Assembly: GCF_018873765.1 (NCBI RefSeq)
Contig: NC_057918.1
Span: 66,878,871 to 66,942,870 of the forward strand
Reading direction: 5' to 3'
Origin: Telopea speciosissima
Taxonomy: Eukaryota > Streptophyta > Magnoliopsida > Proteales > Proteaceae
DNA: 64,000 nt
Below are positions 23,401-34,523 of this stretch, in pieces. A program made the position numbers and the translations under genes. The notes beneath the pieces were generated by a model. It did not search any database. It was not told where the DNA came from and saw only the letters and a list, made by a program, of their open reading frames with translations. Numbering within the stretch: the stretch's first letter is position 1; the number at the start of each line of letters is the position of its first letter.

Positions 23401-26400
23401 GTTGATGATACTTGATGATGCATCCCTTCGAACTTAATTAAAAAGGGAAAAGAGAAAGATTGTCCATAATGGTAGAAGGGTAAAGAGACACACATGCACG
23501 CATATACCTGAACATAGTTTACAGGTTGGTTTCAGTTTATACATGCAAAATAAGAACCAAAGGCAGAGATTCACCTCTTTCCCAATCTTTCCACTTATAG
23601 TCCCGCCTTTAATAGAAGATATTAGTTCAGCCAGCTCCTGGGGTGTAAGTTTTATCTCATTTATAGACAACTTTTCATTGTTCAGATAGGCAGCAATATC
23701 ACCCATTATCCAATTGGCAGCAAGCTTCACATCAGCACTCTTTCCAACAGCTGCATCAAAAAAATCTGCCACCTGAGCCATTTCCTAATAGAAGTTAGAG
23801 TTGAACCCACATGATCACTAGGTAATTTACAAACTTGGTATTAAATAGTAGCAGATAAAGCTGACTGATAGTATCATAGTTTTCTCTTTTTTTTTTGTGA
23901 AGGGGGTTGCAGCATGATAAATACTTATGACAAAAGAAGTGTATTGGGCTTTAAGAAGTGTATGCACTGATAAACACCTAACGGGAAAATACATTAGACA
24001 TGAACATCATGTCCTCCATTTGCAATACATGATCTGCTTCTGATACTTGACTCCATGCTTATAAACAGGGCTTACATTTTTGTCATTAGCAAGAAAAAGT
24101 ACATCCTGCATGCTGAGACCTATTTTTTCATATCTTCTGCGCTTCATTTCTGGAAGTTCAGGTAAAGAAGCGGAAATAGTATCGATGTATTCTTTACTGA
24201 CAATAACTTCTGGAAGATCTGGTTCGGGAAAATATCGATAATCAGAAAGCCCTTCCTTTTTCCTCATTGAAACTGTTCTCTAAATAAAACAGAGGTTAAT
24301 GAAAAAAATTAGTCATGAAATTGGAAAGATTTATTTGTCCTTGAATGAACAAATAATTAATCAAACCTGAGTCCCCTCTTCCCAAAGTCGAGTTTCCTGT
24401 ATAATCTGATCACCCTGTCCTTGACTATGGAGATCTACCTGCCTGGAGATCTCAAAATCAATTGCCCGATTTATTGCCGAAAATGAGTTCATGTTCTTTA
24501 TCTCAACCTGCCAGAACCAAACAAATGCAGAACAGAGCAACTAATTTATGAGAATGCTACAAATTCACAAGAAGGTGGGAAGCCATGCAGAAAATATATT
24601 GATATCCTCAATTATAATAAAAGAAAATAAAAAGCAATTGAAGCATTCTATGCTGCTTTTATCTTGCCCATTCACCAACCAAGTTTTAATTCTTGTCAAT
24701 GATATATTAAGGCTTACCAGCAGTAAGAAGCAAGGTGGCTCAACTGAGTGGTGTGCCCATTGATTTGGGATCCGCTCCATTGATTATAATATTCTATATA
24801 CAGTTTTTATAAGATTGGACATGTCATAGAATTTTATTGACAAGGTTATGACACATGCTTGCTTTAGTTATGTTACTTATTATCTTTGTAATCAATATGC
24901 AAGTTTCCACTCCATCCTGGTTTCTCAGAAGCAGGATATAACAAAAGTGGTAAGAAGCGGTGAGAATCAATAAGTTAAATGGTCCGTTACTTTGATCTAG
25001 TTCTCTCAAAACTTTTATGGTCCCACTAAAGCACTCAAGAAAGGCAACAATCAGTTCTACTTTGAAATTGTAAAACAAAAATCTACACAACCCACAGCAC
25101 AGAATTTGATCCCTATTCAATAGACTGACCATGGGAAAAGGAAGAAGGTACGAATGAATTCGGAACCTAATTCCACAAGAATATAATTCTAGCTTCACCA
25201 ATCTTTGAATTTATCTGTATTCCTTGAGTTTATATGCTTGCTAAGAAAACAAAAAAATAAAATTAAAACAAGAAAGATCATTTACCTTAGTTCCAAACTC
25301 TGACTGCCCAATTGGCCGGACAGAGACATTTACATCACAGCGCAGCGAACCTTCCTGCATATTGCCATTGCTCACTCCCAAATACCGAACCAACCTCTGT
25401 ATCTCTGCTGCATACTCTGCAGCCTCAAGACCGCTTCTAATATCAGGCTCAGACACAATCTCAAGCAAAGGCACCCCTGCTCTATTCAGGTCAACCTATA
25501 GAAATGATCAACAAGCCCATAAATCAAACACTATCCAACTGAACAGAAACAATACTCATTAATCAGGTTTTTCCTCTTTCTAATATGTAAAAGACCAAGT
25601 TATAAGTTAAAAGCCATTCATTTGAGAAATAAGCAAGGTTAAAAATCAATTGCCTAATCTGGGGATACAAGTAAACCAAACAAACCATAAATCTCATTAG
25701 TAAAACATAAGAGGGGGAAAAGATATACAAAAACAAAAAAAACAAAAAAGGCAAATCACCTCACACTCTCATAGTAAATAATATTGATGAACACCAAGGA
25801 AGGGGGTAAAACAGCATTACCTGGGAGTAGCTTTCAGTTCCTGAATGAAGCAACTTCCCTGCATCTTCTTCCATATGAACCCTGGTAATCCCAAACCTCC
25901 TATGCCCTCCACCATACTCGATGGGAAGATCCAACTCAATGAAACCACCCGTAGCAATTGGGACATCGAACTGAGATATCTGGTAGCCCTTTGGAAGATC
26001 AGGGTAGAAGTACTGTTTCCTATCAAATTTTGAGTTCATAGAAAGTTTACAGTTGAGTGCGAGACCCACTTTCACACCAAACTCAACGATTTTTGAGTTC
26101 AAAACTGGCAAAGCACCAGGCAGGCCCATGCAAATAGGGCAAACATGGGTGTTTGGTTGGGACCCATAGAAATAAGGACACCTACAAAAGGCCTTAGTAA
26201 GAGTGGAGAGCTGTACATGGGTCTCTATACCAATGATTGTTTCGTAGTCCTTTGAGGTTTTCTCAACAGTTTTGGTTTGGGTCTGGCTAGAAAATGTCAT
26301 CTCAAGTTGCTGGTTTTTATGTGTAGTTGTTGGGGCTTGCACACTTTCCATGGTGCAAAAGAAAGCACCATTTTTTCTAACAAAAAGTGCAGACGGGTAA

Positions 26401-26447
26401 AGGAAGAAAGGGTGTGTTCTGATCCCTCTAAAACAAGTGGAAGCCAT
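20444..26447 (-). CDS. GATB: GatB, glutamyl-tRNA(Gln) amidotransferase subunit B, organellar
   Basis: Eight exons on the minus strand: 26447-25821, 25495-25286, 24507-24367, 24279-24076, 23772-23575, 22965-22897, 20781-20665, 20524-20444. All are in phase 0 with GT-AG borders, giving 548 residues. About the first 65 residues look like an organelle transit peptide. The GatB core starts [15 protein letters not shown], followed by the Cys-rich FCRCP and [25 protein letters not shown], the substrate-pocket region HMEEDAGKL and [16 protein letters not shown]. The C-terminal YqeY-like part ends with [16 protein letters not shown]. GatB activates Glu-tRNA(Gln) with ATP so that GatA-derived ammonia makes Gln-tRNA in plastids and mitochondria. 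The gene looks intact. The 2.1 kb intron between exons six and seven holds a MITE and a 75 bp tandem repeat. Confidence 0.96.
20831..20980 (+). repeat. 75 bp tandem repeat, two copies, in a GatB intron
   Basis: Units 20831-20905 and 20906-20980 share AATACTCTT, CATACTTTAAC, ATCACAATCTCACATT and GGTTTGCAAAAGGGTTGTC. They differ at only a few sites. Too few units and no spacers, so not CRISPR-like. Confidence 0.85.
21620..22386. mobile_element. MULE-like MITE, CATGGCGTCGCCATGG subfamily
   Basis: 767 bp inside the GatB intron. The left end CATAGTTGTCATGGCGTC and inverted right end CATAGTTGTCACGGCGTC match at 17 of 18 bases. Exact 8 bp direct repeats GTATGTAT flank it (21612-21619, 22387-22394). 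The left end continues with palindromic CGCCATG/CATGGCG words. The inner part has a threefold TTCTTCTTCCTGTCTCTCT motif near 21706-21800 and otherwise unrecognised sequence. No transposase. Confidence 0.9.
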
Positions 26448-27327
26448 CTAATTCGTTAGAGAACAGAACTAGCTAATAGATGCGTCCACGAAGCTTCAAC
26501 CACTGCATATATTAATGAAAATCAAAAAAAAAAAAAATCAAAATTCAAACATAGGTACCGATACAACCACAAGAACAAATTAAACCGGGAGAGGGGGGGG
26601 ACAACCACAATCAATTATTTAGAAACCAAGCTACATCATTAAAAACTCACATTTTTCATGAAAAGACAAGCAATATCTGGTAACCTGGTATTAGAAATAA
26701 TGTATTCTTTCCTTTTCTTTTTTTTTTCTGGAGGGGGGGGGGGTTTTATAAAAAATGTGATTTAAGGTCTGTATTCTTAAGTACAATTATAAGCATAACC
26801 AGATGTCCTACACAACCAAAGAAATGTGTTATTTAGGTTCATATGCCCCACTAGCAAGCATGGTGCATGTCAATATATCTGCCCTCCATCAGATCAATTG
26901 GTAGATCTCCTTGTTGAATTTAATTTTTTTAATTCACTATTCATTGTATTGGTTCAAAAGATACAGGGTTATGCAATTCATGAGGATTTCTCTTTTCAGT
27001 CCCTAACTTTTTCTCATTTTGTACACATTAGCTTAATTATGGGAAATGTCTGTTTAGATTCATTCGAAATGAAAGGGATGAGTTCAGTTATTTTTGTCTG
27101 TTTTGTCTTATATGAGATGAAACTCAGGGTTTATACAGTCTACAGAAATGTCCGTGCTTAATCTCTATTAGAATACTTAGAATAACACAGAAATCAAGAT
27201 GGGTCCCCAATCTTCCTTAGCTTCTGCTTTGGTGGTGGTTACTTTGTTTCTAGATTGCTTCTTAGTAATTGGTGACAGTACCTATCATGTCAATCTAATA
27301 CTCTTAATGCCGTTTTCTTCCCCCCTC

Positions 27328-27338
<11 letters not shown>

Positions 27339-27377
<39 letters not shown>
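27339..27377 (+). repeat. (TC)n microsatellite preceded by poly-C
   Basis: About 19 TC units directly after a C-rich run at 27320-27338. Confidence 0.95.
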
Positions 27378-27378
<1 letters not shown>

Positions 27379-28433
27379 AATGAGTCAAGTTCTGAAAATG
27401 CATCCAAGTTAAAGAAGAAGCAATGTTGATGGCCTATCACCTTAATTGCAAAATGTCTGTTTTATGTAACATATGGAAAACTAAATAGTTGTTATTTATT
27501 ATTGTTTTGGGCTTCTAATAATCAAGGTGCCTTCCACTCTTCTTTAGCTGCCTCAAGTTCTGGGATCATCTAAGAGTGAACCCTAGCCTGGGTTAACATC
27601 GAGTTCAATAGGGTCACTTGGATAGTTATTGCTCTACGCAATGGAACAAGTCATGGTGTTGAAATGGTTCCATCATACGCTTCTTATGCAGCAAACTTCA
27701 GAACGCCAGGTTTCTTTATTCAATGAAGAAGAAAATTCGTGTTTCGTATACTAGATGAGGAGCTTCTTTCAGGTACTGGAAGTGATGAACAGTCTGCGAA
27801 GAAATTGATTATATAGTATGATAGAAATGCACTGACTTATCACTAATTTGACACAATAAAATGCAACTTTTTAGCTACAATTAACATGCCAGAACAAATC
27901 ACTAATCCAAAATAGGGTGGATTTCCTGCAACCATTCAGGCGACGATGCGGCTCGTCGCAAGCAGGGGATGCCCAAGAATAAGTTTGATAAGCCATAAAC
28001 AAAAGTACAAAGAATTAAAGAAAAAAGATCCATGCAAAAGATGATTAGCTGAAAATAAATAATATGATGGTGTCGGCTGCCTACCTGATGCACCAGGGGA
28101 ATAGTTATAAAAATAGAAGGATGGTAAAGAAAAAAAGGGGGAAAGGACACTTAAAGCATTAAGTAGATAAACTCAAAACGACTAGTCAGGGATTCAGAAC
28201 AAGATAAAATACAGCTCATGTTAACATATAGAGACAAGTAGTACCTCCTACACGGACCAACATATGCATTTTAGATCAGTGATCTTGTTCATACCAACAC
28301 AACAAGTAGAGGTTAAAATAGCCAAGCATGTACCAGTAAATCCATAAGCACTAATAAAGCAGGCAAAAGCAATAGAAAGTATGCAACAGTGAATTAAAAC
28401 AAGGTACAGCTAAACACAAAAATGGCAAAGTAA

Positions 28434-29039
28434 TTAATGGGTACAGTGTACACTAGTAACGAAAAGCCAGGAGAACCAGTTGCACAAGCCAGGGGGATGG
28501 TTTACCGGAGAGGCAAGTTGAAGCCGACCAGATTGCCCATATAGTCTTACCGTTAAGATAAACCAGGCCGACCGCACCCGCCGCGGTATACTGATAGGTC
28601 TTGAGGTCGCTGGTCGAGGTGGTTGCTGGCTTTGGGTGAGTGATAGCTTGGGGCTGGGGGTGGAGGTGGAGGGGGCGTAGAAGGTAGGGGGTAGATTATA
28701 GTGCACTAGAGGGGAGTGCTGGAAAGTTGGTGGGGGAGAGTTTGGGGCTGGGGCAAGAGGATTTGAGGGTAGTGAGAATTTCGTGGGATGGGCTGCACGG
28801 GGCACTGGGGAAAGGGGGGGGGGGGGAGAGGAGAGGCAAGAGTTAAGGGTAATGTTTGGAGAGACAGAGCTTGAAAAGGGAATGTCTGGGGGTTGAAGCC
28901 TGGGTTGAGGATACAGGGCTTGGGAGTAGGGGGTATAGCTAGAGACGAGGATATGAAGATAGGTCCTGAGAGGAGGAGGTCGGGAGAAGTTGAGTGAACG
29001 TATGAGAAGCTTTAAGTACTTGATTATCAGGAAACTCAC
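28434..29039 (-). other. Open frame of 201 codons, Pro/Ser-rich, doubtful gene
   Basis: The region is GC-richer than its surroundings. The minus strand stays open for 201 codons, encoding a Pro-rich low-complexity chain (about a quarter Pro) and then a stretch without recognised motif. A fair splice donor (ACG then GTAAGA) lies near 28555. It may be an exon of an unrecognised gene, a noncoding RNA, or open simply because C-rich sequence lacks stops. No family is recognised. Confidence 0.25.
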
Positions 29040-31501
29040 TCACTGCCAAACGAACTCAAAGCCCAATCTATGTGTCACCATCAAGATGGTGATATATAGC
29101 TTTCACTAATGAGGCCACAAAGCAAACATGTTGTAATCAATTCACCATACTTCCAGTCGATCTATAGATGGTCGACAAGATAATACAAATAGACCATAAA
29201 AGCTCAAACCTAGAAGATGAAATTATAACCTGCAAGTCAAAATGGGGGAGGAGATGACATACTATCCTTACTGATTTGTAACACCAATCCCAGACCCGGA
29301 AAATGAGAGAGAGAGAGAGGAAAGAACAATATCAGAGCAGAAAAAGATTAGCAGAGAGGTCGAAATACTGAAGAAAGCTGGGAATGAGGGAGTTCGATTG
29401 TAGATGATGAATCAGGGAGAGACAAACCCGACGCAGGCTTGCAGCCAACCCAATTGACCACCTCCCATTTGGATTTTGGAAGGAATAACGCAGAAGCTCA
29501 AAACGGCTCTTCAGCACCTAATCTGAAAAAATATGTCAATTCTCTCTCCCAAAAAACACAAAGCCGCATTCAAGTTGTAAGTCGCAACCCATATTTGCGA
29601 GCCACGATCACCTTCACATACGTGAAGTCGTGAACGTACAAGATTGTAAGTCGCAACCCAAATTTTCACCTTCAGTTCAAAGCGAAACGGTACAAGACTG
29701 CTAAAGTGGCGCCCTACGTGAAAACGTTGACCATGGAAAATATTTGAGTCTGCCACTCTGCCTACCGGGTTTGGTCTGGACATTTGTAAGACCCTCAACC
29801 AGATAATCAGACATGTGTTTTGTGGAAAGATCATCTAGGAAAAAGGGTATATTGGGTGAAGGGGGAGCAGCTTTGTAAGAATAAAGGAAATGCAGCTTGG
29901 GTTAGAATTGTTGTTTTTGCTCTTGTATTGTTTCAATTTATTCCCAAGCCCATACTTTGGTTAAAGAGCCTTTTTTGTTGGGTTTATTGGTGGGTTTTCA
30001 CCCAGAAATTTATCCTCTCAAGTGCGGTGCATTGTCCCTACTGCACCACATTTAAGAATTCAATCGTTCATCCAATACTTGAAAGGATAAAAAGACATCA
30101 TTATCCATGTTTTTACCGTTCACGATCAAACACCATGAATCTATTACATTGATATATAGTCAAGAAAACATCAATCATCGGTGTATTAAAGCCTATGATG
30201 CATAACCACAATGACAGTGACCTCTTAGGTTAAGGACCAATCAAATTCTTTAAATGAGAATCTTGTTTCCAACGTACATGAAAGATGCTTGTGTGATCCT
30301 ATACTATGCACATACTGTATGTGCATTCACATTTGTATCTTGGAATCATCATTTCAAAAAGCACATGGTGTGACGACCATATGAACAAAGTGTCCAGTTC
30401 TATCCCTAGTCGAGTACAAATTTAGGTGAAAACCTAAAGACTACTATAGCCTACTAATAATCATACAAATTAAATGAAATTGATAACAACTAAAAATTTT
30501 TGGTTTAATGTACCCTTATCGAACACTTATTTTAATGTGTTAATTGAATTTTGAATCGAGTTTTGCTTCACCTATGCTAAAGAGAGAATAGCTTCATCCA
30601 TATATTTAACACTTCAATGGAACTCTAGGAGCAATGCAATGTTCAGTTCAGACATTCCATATAGGGGGTAGTCATTAAGATTGCATCGATAGGCTTTCTC
30701 TTCACCCACGAGGAATAAAAACTTTTTCTTTGAAAAATATGTTTATTAGTTATGAGGGCTTGCTATGATGTCAGGGTGCAATTTGCACCAATAGGTGAAG
30801 GTTACGAATTGTCTAATAGGGCTGAGCATTTATTAACGAGAGAGAAAATGGAATCCACAAGTGGTATGGGAGATGATGTGCACAAGAATCTACACATCGG
30901 CGACATGCACTTCCTTTTCCCATTAGTTACATGGGAAGGTCATACCTAAAGTTACTCTCTTTTGGGGTAATTATAACGGGGAATATTTAACATGTCAAAC
31001 TTGATGTTTAAGATGTCCGAGTCCAAGCATAAAAATACAATTCAACCATTATATTTTTATTTTTTAATCTTTGACTAGGATGATGCCATCAAAACCTCCT
31101 TGAAAGATTCTCATTGGAAGGATATAACTCAACTATCAAGTTTAAATCTCCTATTTAACCATTTGATGTTGATAAGAAATGTTCAAATTGCATTTTAACT
31201 CATGGCAAATGCAATGGTACAATCTCATCTATGACTAGACCATCAAAATTTTTTAAATAATCTAACGGGAAGGATAGAGTTTAACAATCATGATTTAGGC
31301 TTTTTAAAACCTTTTATTTAATTATAATCATTCATCTATATTTTTAAAATACGACAAACATGATGGTACGATCTGATATAAAATAGGGCCCACATAAATT
31401 TTTTCTACTTTTTATTTTGATCGTGATCTAAATGTTAATCACGATACACATGATGAAACAATCCAATCTACAATCAAACCATCGCAATCATGCAGTTAAT
31501 G

Positions 31502-31709
31502 TTTTTTTTTTTGGTGCAGTTGTCAAGGGCCTATTGGCCATCAGGACCCAACAAGGGATCACAAGGGATCAATATGGTACCTACATGGGCTCCACTTCTT
31601 GGAAAATAAGTAAATGTGGATTTGGTGTCGCTAAGGAGACTTGAACCGCCGATCAAACTCTTGACGCAATTCTCCTAAGGAGCAAACCACCAAGACAAGC
31701 CCTGGATCG
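31502..31709 (-). mobile_element. tRNA-derived SINE
   Basis: On the minus strand, from 31709 down, CTTGTCTTGGTGGTTTGCTC resembles a pol III A box region and GGCGGTTCAAGTCTCC a B box (GGTTCRANNCC). The element ends in a run of A (T11 at 31502-31512 on the plus strand). Flanking direct repeats ATGCAGTTAATG (31490-31501) and ATGCAGTTCATG (31710-31721) match at 11 of 12. These are the marks of a LINE-mobilised SINE. The family name is not recognised. Confidence 0.8.
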
Positions 31710-34167
31710 ATGCAGTTCATGTTTCAATATGGGATAACGGTTCAAATAAATGATTTCAATTATCATAACTATAAATCTTGTGAAACTTATGGTTAACGTG
31801 ATTTAAAATATTAGATTACTGGTCATGATCTCTTCTTTTTTTTAAAAAAAATTTAGTTTTACCGCCCCCGCCTCCCACACAAAAAAAAAAAAAAACGAAA
31901 GCGTAGAAATGTCATGACTTTAATGGTTAATGGTTGAATCTTATCTTTCTAATGGTACTTTTCAAAATATGGCGAAACTTGGGTAGAGGTGCAACTAGGT
32001 CGAGCAACGCAGTGATTCTTTTTTTATTGGTTTGCCAACCCAGCTCCATCCAAAGGTCTCAACTCTCAAGGCTCGACCTAGGCCATAGGTTGTGGGGGCG
32101 AGTGGGACTTGGCTTTATTTTTAGGGGTATCATTTTTACGTTTTATACAACAAGTGGGCATAATATAATTTGAATCTAAGTTTAGGGTTGTTATCCAGGC
32201 AATTTTTGGTAAAAAAAAATTTTCAATTGATTTTTTGTTTTTGTTTTTGTTTTTGGTAAACAACTGACTTAATTGAAGACGTCTAAATTGAAGCATCAAA
32301 CTTATCTATGCTTTATTTTTATTATTTTTATGTTACTTTTATACAAAAAGTGGGACATAATATAATTTTTAACCTAAGTTTATGGTTGTTTGATCCTGTA
32401 CTTAGCCAAGTAATTTTTGATAAAATTAAATTGAACCAGTCTATACATTAAGTTTCAAATATTAACTATTAATATAAGGAGAAAGTTTTTCTTCATTACG
32501 CGGTGAAGATTTATCGCATCATCCCAGAGTTCATGAATCCCTATGGGTTTTAGTATGTTTTCTAAAATACTCTTTTAATACCCTCTTACACGCATTTGAA
32601 AGTTTAGAGTGGATGAATTTCCATTCACTGTGTCTTAAGGAAAATTTGACCTATATATATGATTACCTTGTAAATTTTCTTCATTGTAACTTAATTTCAA
32701 TTTATACATAATTGACAAGGATTGATAACAGATCGATAAAGAACCAATAAATGGCTGGTAGACTGAAATTGATAAAGTACCGAAAGCTATAACCGACCAA
32801 AATCTTATCTATTTCTATTTCGATTTTTAGAATCAATTCCTACATCTGTGGTTTTGGTGTCAACCATTAAATAAGCTAAAGGTAATCAATCATTCTATGA
32901 GGACCGAAGTTGACTTATTTTGACATCCCTAGGTCTTCTCTTTGCTTCTGCTACTTTGAACTAGGTGGGACCCATAGTTCACCACATCATGTCCACCACA
33001 TACCATTTCTACCAATCACATTTTGCCACGTATTTCCTGTTTTAGACCACAAAAGTATAAAAAGTTTAGATGTCTTTACCGTATGACACGTGGATATCTG
33101 ATGATGTGGTGATCATAAAAGTTATCTCAAACTGCCACCTCATGTGCATGCATCAATGGGCGTGTGTCACTATTTCCACCACCTATGGGCTCACGTAACA
33201 ATAGTGACATTCTACAATTTAGATCTTCTATTGTTAAGCTGTCTGGTAAGATCGTGCTGTCCACACACGGTGCTACATGCAATGATCACCTTATTTTAAT
33301 TTGAACAAGACGTTTGGACAAGGATAAGACGGACCTTATGTGCAATATCGTGTCTAATATCGTGTCTGAACACATTGCTATGTAACACTCTGTGCCTGAA
33401 CAGCACGATCATATCAGGCAATTCCGCATGAGAGGACCAGGATTAGGCAGTCTATCTCCGTAAGACCCGTCAATAAAAGGTCTCGTGGATTTCATAGAAA
33501 GGTCCAAGTCAAAACCCAATAAGGGACTTTTTTTTTTTGTTTTTTTCTATTTGACTATCCACTAAAGTTCACTGGCCCCACTCGCATCAGTCGCATGGCA
33601 TGGCATGCCATATCCATAAGTGTTTTTTTTTGGTAAAAGCCATATCCGTAAGTAGTTTCGTGGAGTCACTCCTGTAAAGTAAAAGATTCCAATCCAACGA
33701 ACAATCACTGGGGGAGCCCCATTACAATTGACTTCAGATTCGCCACACTAAAAAAAGATCTTGGTCCACATGACGCAGCAACACATCTGACATGAAGAAA
33801 ACATATTGGATAAGCCATGGCCCACATGAGTGGCGACAGAGTGAATATCTTAGTATTTAATGTCAGTAGCCTACATCTGCCGTTCGATTAGGATAATTGG
33901 CATAACAAGATCTAGAATATCTGTCAGATTGGAATATTAGTTGGTTGTGTATATTATTATATTACAGCCGTATTAACGTAAGAATAACGCCCCACCTACT
34001 GTCGAGTATCCAGAAGCAGAGAGAAAAAGAGGTTCATTTGTTTTTTCACTCGTGTCTCGTGACGTGTAATGGCCGACTCGGTCCGATATTCGAACCGCCC
34101 ACCCTGAGTCCACTCACGAGTCACGAGGTCGCTTTTTAAGAGTCGACACTGGCCGCCATCTCTTCCG

Positions 34168-34240
34168 CTCTCTCTCTCTCTCTCTCTCTCCTCTTGTTCG
34201 GTTCTCCCGTTTTCCCGCTGAAGGAAACCTTATAAATACA
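34168..34240 (+). promoter_or_regulatory. TH2 core promoter: CT tract and TATA box
   Basis: A (CT)12 tract at 34168-34191 is followed by TATAAATA at 34231-34238. That would place transcription start about 25-35 bp downstream, near 34262, leaving a leader of roughly 260 bases before the TH2 ATG at 34524. Confidence 0.6.
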
Positions 34241-34349
34241 AACAGAAAGCACGGAATCAAAGCAAAACGATTCAACGAAAACGAAATCAGTTTCTCTTCC
34301 TCTCTCGTTCGTCGCTGTCTTTCTTTTCTCTCTTGAATTCTTGATGTTA

Positions 34350-34442
34350 ATGCGTTTCTTATTCAATCCGAGCATGAACTCAAATGTCAGAATCATCTCT
34401 GCTTATGTGACAAGTTTCGGCGTTATAGATCCTCTGAAGTGA
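34350..34442 (+). CDS. Upstream ORF in the TH2 leader, 30 codons
   Basis: ATG at 34350 opens MRFLFNPSMNSNVRIISAYV, reaching a TGA at 34440-34442. The start resembles MRFLF, which I recall as the N-terminus of the Arabidopsis TH2 precursor. The uORF is in the same frame as the main ATG 174 bases downstream, but three in-frame stops separate them. It could be a decayed transit-peptide segment, or a translated uORF. Whether it is translated cannot be seen here. Confidence 0.5.
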   Translation: MRFLFNPSMNSNVRIISAYVTSFGVIDPLK

Positions 34443-34523
34443 CTGCTCTGATCTTCTTCTGTTGTGAGATTACCGCAAAAGCACTAACGCTATTCTCTTG
34501 ATTGGAATTGGACGACATCGACG

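Larger units (their letters stand above)
26448..34167. other. Gene-poor 7.7 kb between GatB and TH2
   Basis: GatB and TH2 are divergent, so this holds both promoters. I recognise a C-rich plus TC microsatellite (27320-27377), a GC-richer Pro-coding stretch (28434-29039), a tRNA-like SINE (31502-31709) and a possible small MITE near 32478-32652. Poly-G and poly-A runs are frequent. No conserved protein was seen. Confidence 0.6.

Noticed and set aside
26826-27161. Open frame of 111 codons, plus strand
   Set aside because: No motif, AT-rich, hydrophobic random-looking composition. No splice or start context.
32478-32652. Possible MITE (GGAGAAAGTTTTTCTTCAT end)
   Set aside because: The opposite end pairs only weakly and no target duplication was found, so no firm element call was made.
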